From Megaustenia siamemsis (lineage: Eukaryota; Mollusca; Gastropoda; Stylommatophora; Ariophantidae): a DNA stretch of 64,000 nucleotides. Location of the stretch: the NCBI GenBank assembly GCA_032433765.1, contig JAVIAB010000092.1, positions 62,679,993 to 62,743,992 on the forward strand. The letters run 5' to 3'. Below are positions 13,582 to 26,194 of the stretch, piece by piece. The notes beneath the pieces are model-generated. The model did no database searches. It was given only the letters and a program-made list of their open reading frames with translations, and was not told the origin of the DNA. The position numbers and the translations under genes are program-made. Each line of letters begins with the position of its first letter. Position 1 is the stretch's first letter.

Positions 13582-13682
13582 TTCTCTCTCTCTCTCTTTC
13601 TCTTGCTTTCTCCCTCTTACTCTTTCCCTCTTTCTCTCTCTCTCTCTATTTTTCTCTCGGTCTCTCTCTTTCTCTATATATT
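13538..13682. repeat. (CT)n-rich pyrimidine tract
   Basis: CT dinucleotide repeat interrupted by short T runs. Confidence 0.9.
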
Positions 13683-13704
13683 TTATAGGACTATATAATT
13701 ATAT

Positions 13705-14292
<588 letters not shown>

Positions 14293-14414
14293 TATATATG
14301 TTTAAATCTTGTGTTCTATTAATTCCAGATTAACGTCTGCCTTGTAATGTTCTATTTAAAATGTTACTTTATGTTGACTTTGTCAAGCATCACCATGTTA
14401 ACTTGTTTTCAAAA

Positions 14415-14620
14415 CAACTAAATGTAATGGTGAAGTGGTTAGCGCACCTGGTGACCAGGTAGTGATATTTCAATTCCCAACACGGCGTTGAGATTCATCA
14501 ACCTCTGATAATCCGTATGAGAAATGTGATAGGTTGGGGGGCGGGAGAGTATCAGCTCCGACGATCATAGAGTATATGAGGAGAGATAACCGTGCTGCTC
14601 TACAAGTGTGACGTGTATAG
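14415..14620 (+). mobile_element. Possible old tRNA-derived SINE
   Basis: A-box-like tggtgaagtggttagcgca (14430-14448), then ccaggtagtgat and a weak B box (tttcaattcccaa) about 30 bp on. The spacing fits a tRNA head but the sequence is decayed, and no second copy of the body was found. Confidence 0.4.
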
Positions 14621-14760
14621 TTCACAAGAAAAAAATAAAAATTTTGTTATAAAATTGATTTTAAATTCAGGATCTGTAGTTGGATTTTGGGGGTGTAGAT
14701 AATCATGTAGAGTCGGAGAGTAAAGGCCGCGTGCCCCATTGAAATTCTGAGTGGGGTGTA

Positions 14761-15027
14761 AGTCGTAAGTAAGTAAAGTACCCATGTCACGCCAAGTGGC
14801 GTATAGGGAAATATGGTGTTAGTGACCCTATATTTTACAGACCTTCAGCACATGATTACAGACCTTCAGCACATGGTCAGTATTACGCCCGTGCTGCTTC
14901 ACTTTCCCAGAAAAAAATCCGGTACCCATTTAAGGGTGGGTGAACCCGAAAACCGTCGGTTGGGATCGAACCCTACCCCTTGTCCGTGGTAGTCCAGTTC
15001 ACTAACCACTGAGCTATCGCGGCTCCC
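14761..15027 (-). mobile_element. tRNA-derived SINE S1, copy 5
   Basis: Minus-strand full copy with target duplication gagtgg(g/t)gtgta at 14749-14760 and 15028-15039. The block acagaccttcagcacatg is duplicated in tandem inside the body (about 14837-14874), an internal change not seen in other copies. Confidence 0.92.
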
Positions 15028-17489
15028 GAGTGGTGTGTAGCTCACAATATATTATACTTTATTAATGTTTTTTTTGCAGCACTACAATAATTTATTACAA
15101 TTTTTAATAATAATAAACACTCATAATAATCTTGCTTTTATTTCATAAAGCTATTTTTGAGTTCGTTGTCCTTAATCCGATGAAGATTAAGTCACGTTAT
15201 ATTCACAATTTTAAAACTGATGACGGCCTGAATGTTTCACTTGAAAAACATCAAACTTGATACATTTATTTTCCCACGACATTCTAATCTGACAAAAACT
15301 AAAGTATCATCCATTGCTAGTAGTTGCCTCCCTCTGTCCCAACCCCAGGCAACGCTTACCTAACTCGGTCGTCAGAACGAAGCACGTGATAACCATCGCA
15401 ATCTTGTTATGATTTAACCGACGTGTGCATTTGTAAGCAATCTGATTCCCAGGGACCCAGTTTAGTGGCCAGACTAGAACCATTAAGATAAGATACCATT
15501 AACGGTTTACGGGGAAAAAATAGCTTCCAAGCTTCGACATTGGATGTTTTTAGACCAAACACAAAACAATGAATTGATAGCATACGGGACTTTGTCATTG
15601 TATTCGCGTTCCTCGACTGTCTTCTACTGTCATATTTTTCCCTTATTTTATCACAGCTGTCTTTTTTTTGTGGTCTCTCTATTGAGCAGGTCTAAGACAA
15701 CACGTTAACATAATGTCAGGGACAGAGATGTTTTCAAGAAGAGTCAAGAGTCTGTGGAATAGACAGACGTCAACAATTCTACAAACAGATGAAAGATGTC
15801 AGACCAGAGTATAACTGCAGGGAAGATGTCACGTATTATTACAATAAACGTGATATATACCTGAAAAGTGTAAAATAACGATATGAGAATTGAGTACAAA
15901 AGAAAAATTAGAAATATGTACACCAAAGATATTGAAGATGTGTATAACCAAGAGTGTAATAAAGATAAAGGGACATGTATAATAAAAATACTAGACATGG
16001 TACTCTCATATCAGAAAAGTGTACAAAGATAATATAAGTGTGCTCTATAAGGATATGGGAAATGAATACAACAAAGTCAACAGAGATACGTATAATACAC
16101 GCATTAGAAATTTGAGTGCACAGCAACAATATTAGAAATATGCGCAATGTGAAAAACAACTGTGTGGAAAACAAATGTAAGATTTTAGATTTGTGTTGAA
16201 ATTAATAAGATATATATCAAATTTGTTTGAAAAAATTGAGAAGATACGGATCTATATACAATGTCTAACTATATAACATATACTGTTAAACAGCAAATGA
16301 TATATAGACGTGTGTACGTAAGCTATGATACAATATATAAATATTGAACTAACAGCAAGCCTGTGAATGCGACCTTCCATCGTCCAGAGTTGATCTGCGG
16401 TTTGCGTCAACACATTGAGTGCTGTTTAATGACCGTCGTTGGAATTGTTTGACGCCAGTTATTTACATGTTACAACACATTAATGTGGACTGCTCCGTCA
16501 AGTCAACCGAAGTTTTTTTTCTTTTTAAGGAATTTGCACCGTGTTTCGTTCGTTGTAGGGTGCATTCACTAGAGTAATCGGTAATCTATGGGCGCAGCCA
16601 TTGTTGTGTGTGTGCTACGTCATCATAATGACTCATCGTATATCCCTAGAACGGACATACGCTAATCTTACGGTCTGTTGTTTCATGTGCGACGGGGATA
16701 ATCCAACGACTAACTGTTTTATATGTTCGGAATTGGAGTAAAAAATAATGTCCTAACATCATCAAGCACTATACATTAAAACAAAAAATATGTCGATCAT
16801 CATTTTCAGGAGAACGTGAACTTCCGGTCGATATGGTGGATAGGCGGCAGGAACCATTGAATGCTATGTATGAAAGTGTTTCTTGTTCCAGTTTCCTCAT
16901 ATTCCAAGTCCGGCTTGTTGCAGGAGCTACTGAGTTAAGTGCTCTGTGCACACCGTGAGCTATGTGTCTCATCCGTTTTGATCATGTTTCGATATTCCGT
17001 TTGTTTACGATGAATGATGATATCGTATGGCAATGAACAATTGGCTGTGTTCACTTTCTGTGCGGTTTCGCCTGATGTCTTTTGGCATGTGCTGAGACTG
17101 CTATGATGGGGACTACAGTTACCTTTCTTCGTTTGGGAGATGAGTTAGTAATTCGGATGATTCCACTGGCACGGGCGGTTGAGCAATTCTGGATTTTAAT
17201 TCGTTTGCAGTGATACCCGTGCCTTCCATAACCATAACAGCAAGCAAGTAGCCTAAACTGACAGAAGACGATGATAATTACAGTGTATAACATAAGTAAG
17301 CAATGATATGGAAGATTCTGGTGTATTACTGTATACAGTTTCACTGGCATGATGAACAAGACAAGAAAATAGATGAAGACAGAAAAAAAAAAAAATAAAG
17401 TATGGAAGAAATTAACAACTTGAAGTTGAAGATGATACAAAAGTAAATATTAAGGTTATCAAAAATGTTATTCATTTTTATTATTATTG

Positions 17490-17735
17490 TCTGTAGAAAC
17501 AATCATTATTTGTTGGCCATGTAATGAGAAGGGAACAGCTGGAATAGATTGTAACAACTAGGAAAATTGAAGGACGAAGAGATAGAGGAAAGCAAAGAGA
17601 GAAAAAAATACCAGGCAACCTAAGAGAATGGTTTGTCAGAAGGTCAACAACAGAAATGATAAATAACTGTCGAGATTGAAAATTATGGATAGACATGATC
17701 ACCTACGCCAGTAAGCATGGTACTTGATGACGATG
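17490..17735 (+). mobile_element. RTE-like LINE fragment (type R1)
   Basis: Matches the last 240 bp of the 8350-8785 copy: ggccatgtaatgagaagggaac, caacctaagagaatggtttg, agacatgatcacctacgcca, then a tgatgacgatgatt tail. Strongly 5' truncated. Confidence 0.7.
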
Positions 17736-18399
17736 ATTATTGTCTTTATTTAGAAATATTTACATTAAGAGAGTTATAATTCCTAAGTTAGTGTACAGTG
17801 ACTGGCATAGAAAGGACTGAGATAGAATCGCAAAAGGTAAAGTAAACGAAAATACATGTTGAAAATACTATACATTTTTATAACTGCCGTGAACATGTAT
17901 AAAGCGTGTTAACTGTTTACCCAACTTGAAAATAGATAAACAATCAAATAAAACCTCTCGTTACCACGTAACAAATGTACGCAAGGGGGCGCTCGCTCTA
18001 CCACGACTTTCTTTATCTCCTCACTCAGAAGATCCCCATTGGGGATTCCCCTGTGGTTTGTGTGAGAGTGTGTGAAAGACCTGTTCTCATCACTCAGCCC
18101 CCACGTCAGATCTTACATCCTCAGGGACAGCACCTGATTGGCTAATCAGCATGTCAAGTGGATGCAAGTCTAACATTCTGCTTCACAACATGCTAAACGA
18201 CTTTATGTATTGTGCGTGCGATGATTGCTCCATTTTTATGCTTCTGGCTCCTCCTTTTGTGATTGTTATTTCACCTCAAAGTAAATTCTTTACCAGTCTC
18301 TTGTTTTTATCTTATGTACTTGTCAGGTCAGACTTGATTTTCTTCTTCCCTGGTTGGTGGTCGACCATTTCAGTGGCTCTGCAACTGTACAAGGACATT

Positions 18400-18615
18400 T
18401 CTATTATCATCGTCATCTTCTTCTTTTCTTATCCTTCATCATTTTCTTCTTCTTCCCTCTTCTTTTCTTCTCATTCTACTTTTTCTTATTCTTCCTCATC
18501 GTTATATTTTTCTTCCTTCTTCTCTTCTACTTCTTATTCTACTTCTTTTTATTCTTCCTCATCATCATCTTTTTATTTATCATCATCATCGCTTCTTTCT
18601 TATTATTATTCATCT
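18400..18615. repeat. TTC/TCA-rich pyrimidine tract
   Basis: Imperfect ttcttc, ttcttattc and catcatcat runs. It causes Ser/Phe-rich open frames that are not genes. Confidence 0.8.
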
Positions 18616-18811
18616 TCTTCTATTAGTAGATTGTTTTACACAGCGTTTTACAACTTGAGGTGCAGTGCATCTTTCTTCAGTCCACATTTAATTATGTAAC
18701 TTTACTGTGTTTACTTACTTTTACTGTTTCTTGATCTTTCTGCTAGGCAAGCACTTGGTTGTAATCATAGTTCTCTCGATTCCCCAATAAGGAAGCCTAA
18801 CCAGAGAAACG

Positions 18812-19062
18812 AGTTTTTGTTTCGTTTAAACTATCCGATTTTTGTTTCGTTTAAACTTTCCGAGTTTTGTTTCGTTTAAACTTTCCGCTTTTTGTTTCGT
18901 TTAAACTTTCCGATTTTTGTTTCGTTTAAACTTTCCGAGTTTTGTTTTGTTTAAACTTTCCGAGTTTTGTTTCGTTTAAACTTTCCGAGTTTTGTTTCGT
19001 TTAAACTTTCCGAGTTTTGTTTCGTTTAAACTATCCGAATTTTGATTCGTTTAATAAACTAC
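18812..19062. repeat. 25-bp minisatellite (about 10 copies)
   Basis: Copies of a 25-bp unit of the form cgagttttgtttcgtttaaa followed by ctttc. Each unit contains the 8-bp palindrome gtttaaac. Variants: ctttttgt, gattttgt, ctatcc. Confidence 0.9.
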
Positions 19063-19089
19063 TTGAGTTTTTTTTTTTTCGTTTGTTTA

Positions 19090-19330
19090 AACGAAAACAG
19101 CTTCGCCGGTCCCTCGCCGCACAGGCAGATAATTCAGTCTTCAGATGTACTCATATGTTTTCCTTCCATAAGTAAATTGACGTTCCAAGCCGGGGTTCGC
19201 TGCTGAAACCAGGAGTTGTCGCAGAGAGAAGTGTTTGTCAAATAAAAATCCCAACTAGTGCGGCCGGCATTAGAACCCACATCCTCTCTGTCTCGTGCCG
19301 ACGTCTTGCCTCGAGACCAACCAGTCCCCC
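19090..19330 (-). mobile_element. tRNA-derived SINE family S2, copy 1
   Basis: Minus strand: a head containing gactggttggtctcgaggca and the B-box-like gttctaatgcc, then a body that includes gcaaccccggcttggaacg-like and atgagtac sequence and ends near tctgtgcggcgagggaccgg. It matches a better copy at 52228-52535. The B box here is diverged. Confidence 0.65.
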
Positions 19331-19415
19331 CAACTTTTATTGTTTAATACAAGGCGTATTTTACCTTCATGGAGAGGCACAAATTAGCAAATCAACGAAA
19401 GTATCAGTGACAAAC

Positions 19416-19593
19416 GGGTTCACCCAGCCTTAAATGGGTACCGGATTTTTTTCTGCGAAAGTAAAGCGGCACGGGCGTAATACCGACCACATTACCCAAA
19501 AAATCATATGCCGAAAGTCTGTAAAATGTATGGTCACTAACACGATATTTCCTATACGCCACTTGGCGTGACGGGGGCTCTGTACTTTTTACC
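19416..19593 (+). mobile_element. 5'-truncated SINE S1, copy 6
   Basis: Begins inside the S1 body at gggttcacccagccttaaat, so the tRNA head is missing, and ends in the usual 3' gtgacgggggctctgtactt. Flanked by a 14-bp duplication tatcag(t/c)gacaaac at 19402-19415 and 19594-19607. 5' truncation with a target duplication is the mark of LINE-driven insertion. Confidence 0.9.
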
Positions 19594-19974
19594 TATCAGC
19601 GACAAACAGCAGTGGACTAACATGCTACTCCAACACGAGTGTCTGTCTGAACTTTTATGCTTCTGTTTGCTAACACCAAAGTCTGTTTTCTGGGTGTGAA
19701 TGTTTGTGCTTGGGCTGACATGCTTGACAATATCAACCTGGTATCAACATTCGCACCTTAGGCAGCCACGCGGCTATCGGTGTTTAATCAATTCTGTGTG
19801 CATTAAATTAAACAAGTTTGTACACACGTTTTCACATCTCGCTATCGTGTGTACATCAATAATTTGTGCAACTCTTCAAATATAATCTATTCAAAACAAT
19901 AGCGGGATTACCTTAATTTTTGTTTTTGCTAAATAGTTCATAACAGTTGAGTATTGCGCTCGGCAAAAAAAATT

Positions 19975-20020
19975 GCACGATGTGTCTTTGTCTCCTATAT
20001 GTCCCTGCTACATACATGTC
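19975..20020. repeat. Isolated unit of the 20345-20645 tandem repeat
   Basis: gatgtgtctttgtctcctat followed by atgtccctgctacatacatgtc matches one unit of the array right of the fold-back element, which therefore appears to have inserted into the array. Confidence 0.6.
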
Positions 20021-20303
20021 GATTCAGAGGAAGAGGTATGTTTAAAACACTCGGAAAAAAATAACAAATAATCAACAATAGAAAGAAAAAAAACAAAGAA
20101 CAATATATGGTCCGAAGCAGGATCGAACCCGTACTCCTTGGCACAGCGCCTTGCCACGAAAAGCCAAACGCTAGGGAACACTACCAACTTGGCTAACTAA
20201 TTTTGCTTCGGACCGTATATTGTTCTTTGTTTTTTTTTTCTGTTGTTGATTATTTGTCAATTTTTTCCGAGTGCTGTAAACACACCTCTTCATCTGAATT
20301 GAT
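20021..20303. mobile_element. Fold-back element: about 97-bp inverted repeats around a tRNA-like loop
   Basis: The left arm 20021-20118 and right arm 20205-20303 are inverted copies with only about ten differences by eye. Shared blocks include actcggaaaaa, acaaataatcaacaa, acaaagaacaatata and ggtccgaagca. The roughly 85-bp loop, read on the minus strand, carries an A-box-like ttagccaagttggtagtg, a second GGC-rich arm and the B-box gggttcgatcc, the layout of a tRNA with a long variable arm. No protein is encoded. It could be a MITE that captured a tRNA-like sequence or an unusual SINE. Confidence 0.75.
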
Positions 20304-20344
20304 TCGTTGATTATCGCCTCGGAAGTTTACCTCTAAATAATATT

Positions 20345-20645
20345 CATTTATTATTATTTGTCTACATATATGTCATCTGCTGCGTCAATGACATAATGTA
20401 GCCTTGTTTTGCATATGTTCCTGCTACATATATGTCTACTGTTGTGTCACTGACATAATGTAGCCTTGTTTTGCATATGTCCCTGTTATACAACTATATT
20501 TGTTTATTGCATCAATGACAAGATGTAGCCTTGTCTTGTATATGTCCTTGCCACACTTATGTCTACTGCGTCAATGGTTATGATGTAGCCTTGTTTTATA
20601 TGTCCCTGCTATACCCCTATATATGTTTACTGCGTCAGTGGCGTA
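20345..20645. repeat. Tandem repeat of about 62-65 bp (4-5 copies)
   Basis: Units share atgtagccttgttttgcata, tgtccctgctac, tatatgtctactg and cgtcaatgaca. Diverged, with indels. Confidence 0.8.
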
Positions 20646-21034
20646 TTTATGACAACGCTGGCCTGGCATTTAAGTGACTGACCTATTTCCAGCCTAGATC
20701 TCTCTAATCGACCTTGCGAAAAAAATAGGTACCCGGTTAACTGATTCATGAACGACACTAACAGCTGACTATATAAGGTTGCTCCTTCTACTAATGATCT
20801 ATAAAATGTGTGCTTTATTGTGATGAAGAGTAATATAGCCCAACAGTACGGGACACTCCTCATTTGCTTTCACAAAGTGCGTAGTCAAATTTGTGTAGAG
20901 ACGAATGACTTTAAATTGTACACGATATGTACACACATTTTAAAAATATGTACCACCGCACTCATTTTCTAAGTAGTATACATTTTCTTGCGCACACTTA
21001 TCGGCACGACACATGATGATAAATAAAACCGTCT

Positions 21035-21275
21035 GGCACAGAGAAGTGTTAATTTAAAAATACAGAGAAGTGTTCAATAGATGGTGTGGAGAAGTGTTAA
21101 TTAGATAATACAGAGAAGTGTTAATTAGATAATGCAGAGAGGTGTTAATTAGATAATGCAGAGAAATGTTAAATAGATAATACATAGAAATGTTAATTAT
21201 ATAATGCAGAGAAGTGTTAATTAGATAGTACAGAGAAGTGTTATAATTAGATAATATATTGAAGTGTTAATTAGA
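21035..21275. repeat. 24-bp minisatellite (about 10 copies)
   Basis: Repeated cagagaagtgttaattagat plus aatg, with substitutions increasing toward both ends. Confidence 0.88.
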
Positions 21276-21406
21276 GGAATTACATTTTTAAAAATAAAAA
21301 CTCTAACTCGCACACCACATAGCGACTGCAATGGAAAGTGTGACATTTATTCTCCAGTCCATTAGTTTCCCCAACAAACCCCAGAACTGTCAGACATTCC
21401 AACTTA

Positions 21407-21544
<138 letters not shown>

Positions 21545-21642
21545 TCAATTATTCATGACAGTATTTTATATGCTCACTGGTAATAATAAAGACTTAAACA
21601 ATATTATAGGAATACACAGTAACACATTTTTAAAAATTGGGA

Positions 21643-21905
21643 TCCTCAATAGCCTAGTTGGGAAAACCACCTGACTGGGTTACCGACGTTCGGACAAGCC
21701 GTGTTCGATTCCCGCTGGAAGCAGTGTGAGTTGTATTCGTGATTAGAAAAAAATATATACCCGCGGTCGACCCAGCCGCTGGCAGAAATGGATACTAAGG
21801 TATTATTCTGGGAAGGTGAGGAAGGCCGCCTCACATTGTAAGTTTCTATGCTTGAAGCGACACTATCCAGAAGTCTTTGAACACGTCTGGATAGTGGCCG
21901 AACAC
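21643..21905 (+). mobile_element. tRNA-derived SINE family S3
   Basis: tRNA-like head with A-box-like tagcctagttggga (21651-21664) and B-box gttcgattccc (21703-21713). The body contains gcagaaatggatactaaggt and tattctgggaaggtga, which resembles the aaatgggtaccgga...tttctgggaaagtaaag core of S1, so the families seem to share a body domain. It ends in an acacatgtgagtg region. Confidence 0.65.
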
Positions 21906-22551
21906 ATGTGAGTGAAAACTCGCGCGCTAAGACGCCAATTCAAGTCTCGTATTTTACATTTATTAAATAAGTTACAATCAGACTGGAACAACCAACTACT
22001 TTACAAAGAATATCACTTTAGCTGTTGACTCCGATTAGTTTATGTTTCATTAGTTCATGTCTGTTAAGCAATATTGATTCTGTTAGCTACTGTAAGGCAC
22101 TTTTTGTTACTTCAAAGGAACGTAAAATTAATCAATAAATAGCAACCTTAGTGTGAATTGTAAAAGAAAAGGTTATTCAGTTGTTTATTAATAAGTATTT
22201 AGAGGTAAACACAATATAAGATGACATTCGGTGAGACCAAATAGATTAAGTGGATGATTACGATGCTCACTAGACAAACGTCGTGTTGTAGAGTTCTTCA
22301 CTTGGTGACGTTTTTACAAATCTAAAACTGGATTATCTAAAAAGTGTGACTACATATCTTAGATTAATTTACAATACGGTTTCGTGGGTAACTGTGCTTT
22401 AGCTAAAGATGTGAAATTAATGTGCACAATTGTATCATTGGGTAACTATACCGTGCGCCACGAAAAGCTGCAAGGAAAGACGTTCATCATCAAGTCAAGT
22501 CATCTACACTTTGACTGAAGAACTAATTTGTACAATTTATTCTGGGGTTTC

Positions 22552-22776
22552 ATCATCATCTTCTACTTCTATTAATCCACTAGCTCGACGGCAACTCCTC
22601 ATCTTCTTCTTCTATTGATTCACTAGCTCGACGGTAACTCCTCATCTTCTTCTTCTATTGATCCACTAGCTCGACGGAAACTCCTCATCTTCTTCTACTA
22701 TTGATCCACTAGCTCGACGGTAACTCCTCATCTTCTTTTTCTATTGATCCACTAGCTCGACGGCAACTCCTCATCT
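22552..22776. repeat. 43-bp minisatellite (about 5 copies)
   Basis: Units of cactagctcgacggtaactc, ctcatcttcttct and tctattgatc; the spacing 22578 to 22621 gives 43 bp. It directly precedes a DR1 copy. Confidence 0.9.
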
Positions 22777-23010
22777 GACCATTTAAAGGACGTTAAGTGG
22801 GCGTAGATGCGTTGTGTGGTATACAACAGCTGCGGTAGTTACGCCTAACGATCTAACACTTCCGTCTTCAGCACGGCATTTATTGACATCCTCTTGATTC
22901 CCAGCTGCTTGGTCAGAGGTTAGTAGAATCACCACCTGGTGGTGGAGTGAGGTCTTGACCAACTCTGAGGCGCTGATTACTTCCGCATAAAAGCTGTCCT
23001 TTATCTTAGC
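22772..23010 (+). repeat. Dispersed repeat family DR1, copy 4 (diverged)
   Basis: atttaaaggacgttaagtgg, a tacgcctaacgatctaacac block in place of the cttttggcccaacac block, cttcagcacggcatttattg and ttggtcagag follow the DR1 order. Confidence 0.55.
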
Positions 23011-23689
23011 CCTATTCTTGGATTTGAATAAGGGATTTCCCTCCCGTTCAGAGGGGGAATGTTTGTTAATTGAAGCTCTAATTATGACTGAAGATACAAT
23101 AATAAAGTGTTATGTTTTACTCCCCGGATGTAACGTTTAAGCATACTCTGTCGTCACAGCTAAACTGGTTGCAGCTATATAGTTATACCAGTCTGCAGTA
23201 AAGATGACAATTATAGAATAAAGTGTTAGGGCAGGGGGACGGACAGAGACAACACAATTTTAACAATTTATTTTTCCTTCTTCCGCTTTTTTTTTTTTTT
23301 ACTTCTTTACGAACTGACATAACAAATGTGTTGTTGTAAAACGTTATGTCTGAATTTTGTGGCGCTAGATTCTAATGACGTCTGTGTTCTGTTTATGTTT
23401 CCTGTTTTCAGGAATAAATCTATTTACAACGACTTTAGATTTCCCGAGCGTGTGACATTGAACTATTGTTGTTTGCTGTTGTCCAGTAAGTACCCCCACC
23501 CCTGTAATTCTTTTATTCCCCTACTTCTTCTTTTACTTCTTCTTTTAATTGTTATTATCCTCCTCCCTCACTCTGTCGACATCCCCTCTTCTTCCCCCCC
23601 CCCCAAAAAAAAAAAATATATCTTCCTCTTCAGGAATCATCACTATGTTCGTGCAAATTTCCCCATCATATCTGCTTCAGTGTCCCACC

Positions 23690-23905
23690 ATACACTTTCT
23701 CGTCAATGGCGGAAGGCGCAGGTCACGTTCTATTCCTCACATTCGTATGTTGAAGACAGTCTTGTAGCAGACATTTTGTGGCTTACTCTGCTAGAGTGCC
23801 CTGGCGCAAACTCGTGGTACCTGTCTTGGACCTGGAGTAGAGATGGTGTCCCATTCTGGGATGACTGGAAAGAGGCCATCATGATAGCCTGGTCTCTTCT
23901 GAACA
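23690..23905 (-). pseudogene. Possible reverse transcriptase C-terminal remnant
   Basis: On the minus strand, broken frames give QSKPQNVCYKTVF-like sequence that faintly resembles the QTPEHVLQDCP signature near the end of Jockey/CR1-type polymerases, preceded by a basic HFRMFRRDQ-like segment. A 231-codon plus-strand frame covers the same region but has low-complexity stretches (leucine run, Pro/Lys run) and no recognisable domain. Weak call. Confidence 0.25.
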
Positions 23906-24023
23906 TTCGGAAATGTACATCTGTAACGTTTCGTTTCTTACTTATATACTTGATATTATATATTATATATTTTGTACTCGATATCAATCTTCTTTTCAAT
24001 AATGTTCTCAATATTTCATAAAA

Positions 24024-24345
24024 GGTCATTTGGACATAAGGTAGACCTCATGTTTTGTAAAACTCGTATCCTATTTGGACATAAGGTAGACCTCATGTTT
24101 TGTAAAACTCGTATCCTATTTGGACATAAGGTAGACCTCATGTTTTGTAAAACTCGTATCCTATTTGGACATAAGGTAGACCTCATGTTTTGTAAAACTT
24201 GTATCCTATTTGGACATAAGGTAGACCTCATGTTTTGTAAAACTTGTATCCTATTTGGACATAAGGTAGACCTCATGTATAGTAAAACTGTTATCCTATT
24301 TGGACATAAGGTAGACCTCATGTATTGTAAAACTCTTATTCAACA
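24024..24345. repeat. 45-bp minisatellite (7 copies)
   Basis: Seven nearly identical 45-bp units (tcctatttggacataaggta, gacctcatgttttgtaaaac, tcgta). The unit is a multiple of three, so both strands show stop-free frames with 15-residue repeats. Nothing suggests translation. Confidence 0.93.
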
Positions 24346-24644
24346 CTGAAATTACATTTAACCCAATTCGTTATTACATTACTGTCCTCTAAATATGGTG
24401 GATGCCTAATGCGATCACTTTTGGACAAAACGTTATTTTTCCTATTTGGAATGAAGTGAAAACTCGTATCCGTCATCTCGTTGCGATTGCACTGGGTATA
24501 TGGTCTGTATTCCCACGCACATTAGCTCCTCACTCACGGAAGATCACAAAATTGAGACAAATGTCACAATGAAGAATGACTTTAATTACGTTCATTTTTG
24601 AATAGTGTTTTTTATTTTTTATTGGCTTTGTTTATGATTTACAT

Positions 24645-25003
24645 TTCTTCTTCTACCTTTCAGCTCCCTGTGTAGCATAGGTCTTCAACAAACACTTTCC
24701 AAGTCGTTCTGTTTCTTGCCATTCTTTTAAGATCATTATATGTCTTCTCCATTATCTTCATCCCTGCATCTATCTGTCTTCTCCAAGAATGCCTTTGTCT
24801 TCCTCTTTGTGTTTTCCCCTGGAGATTCCAAAAAGGGCCTGTTGTGTAATATTCTCATTTAACTTCCTAGGGTGTGTCCTATCCAGTGCCATCGTCTTCG
24901 CTGTATCTCTTTATTCACTGGTATTTTACTGGTACATTTCCATAATTGGAAATGTTAGTGATTTTGTCCTGCCATTTCCATCCTTTTATTCTGATTCACA
25001 TTC
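24645..25003 (-). mobile_element. RTE-like LINE, short 3' copy of the 35750-38418 element
   Basis: Same sequence family as the last 350 bp of the large element, including a gaagaagaa tail (read on plus as ttcttcttctacc), agctcc-tgtgtagcataggt, and the region encoding GKRQRGRP-like sequence, although the protein frame is broken. Severely 5' truncated near 25003. Confidence 0.88.
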
Positions 25004-25029
25004 ACTATATGATTATATATAATAGGCCG

Positions 25030-25375
25030 CAGATATGTAATTTATTAGAAGAATGTTGAGAGATCCCTGGACAGCTAAAAAGACCAACAAAGAAAGTTAG
25101 AGGAAAACACAAAAAGGGAGTTCTTCAAAAAACATCAGAAGGAAACAATCGTCATGTTTGAGGCACATCAGTTGGAATACTTGGTTACAAGTGACAAAAT
25201 ACATGGAAAGTGATATCGCTGGCGACAAAGAGATAAGATACTAGATAGCTTGGTGTCGTGGCTTGGAAAATAGTCAACAACAGAATTGACACGTAGCACT
25301 GTGGACAGAAAATTGTGGAAGGACATGATCGCCTGCGCCGACCCGTATGACATATTATGATAATATGATTAATTT
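25030..25375 (+). mobile_element. RTE-like LINE fragment (type R2)
   Basis: Plus strand: IRRMLRDPWTAKKTN-like sequence (about 25045-25095), an EYLVTSDKIHGK-like segment, then gacatgatcgcctgcgccga and an attatgataatatgat tail. Matches 44430-44890 and 54940-55470. Confidence 0.7.
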
Positions 25376-25496
25376 CTGATATTCCATTTCAACATTTGCC
25401 TTTCGGTACTGGGTGGTCACTTAATGAGTAAAAATACGAAATGAACGAAGTTGGAGCATTTATCAAAGAATACGAAACAAATGAGCACAATAGTTC

Positions 25497-25587
25497 ATCA
25501 TCATCATCATGTGCCATACCTGTTGGCGTAGGCTATCATGTCCTTCCACAATTTTCTAACTACATTGCATCGTATCAGTTCTAACAA
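25497..25587 (-). mobile_element. Very short R2 LINE 3' end beside the exon 5 donor
   Basis: Reverse complement reads aacagaactgatac-like sequence, then tagaaaattgtggaaggaca, tgatagcctacgccaac and a catgatgatgatgatg tail. About 90 bp remain. Its truncated 5' end stops about 16 bp from the exon 5 splice donor (25603). Confidence 0.7.
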
Positions 25588-25602
25588 TATACACAATAGT
25601 TA

Positions 25603-25743
<141 letters not shown>

Positions 25744-26194
25744 CTATGCGCTATAAATAACATCACAAAACCTAATTTATACGTTGCGGCCAGAGGCCAT
25801 CTTCAAGAAAAAAAACAAAAACAGTGCATTCTACCAGGAGGGGGTTATGGGTAATAAATATGCACTTAATTCAGTATTGTCGTTAAGAAATGTACATTAT
25901 ATTTTCAGTGCATTCCTTTCTCATTTTGCGGTAAATTAAATTCAGGAATTGTTTGGATTTAACGGCGTTGACATGTGGATGTGTATAGGGGAAAATGAGA
26001 TTGGATGGCGATTTATATAATATTACACCTAAATCTGGATTGCTTAAAGTGAAATAAGTGGCTTGGTGGTAATTATTATAGCTACAATGAAATAGATGGT
26101 GTTTGTTACAGTGATTATACTATATGAAAGGCACGTTGATCTTATTGAGTAATGATAAAATGGGATGTGGTCGGTGACGTCTTTTGTATTAGGA

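Noticed and set aside
18151..18699. 182-codon Ser/Phe-rich frame
   Set aside because: Its C-terminal half is translated TTC/TCA-rich tract, and the rest has no recognisable domain.
23326..24021. 231-codon frame as a host gene
   Set aside because: Contains a leucine run and a Pro/Lys run from simple sequence, reads into the 45-bp array region at its end, and shows no domain. A weak retroelement match on the other strand is likelier for part of it.
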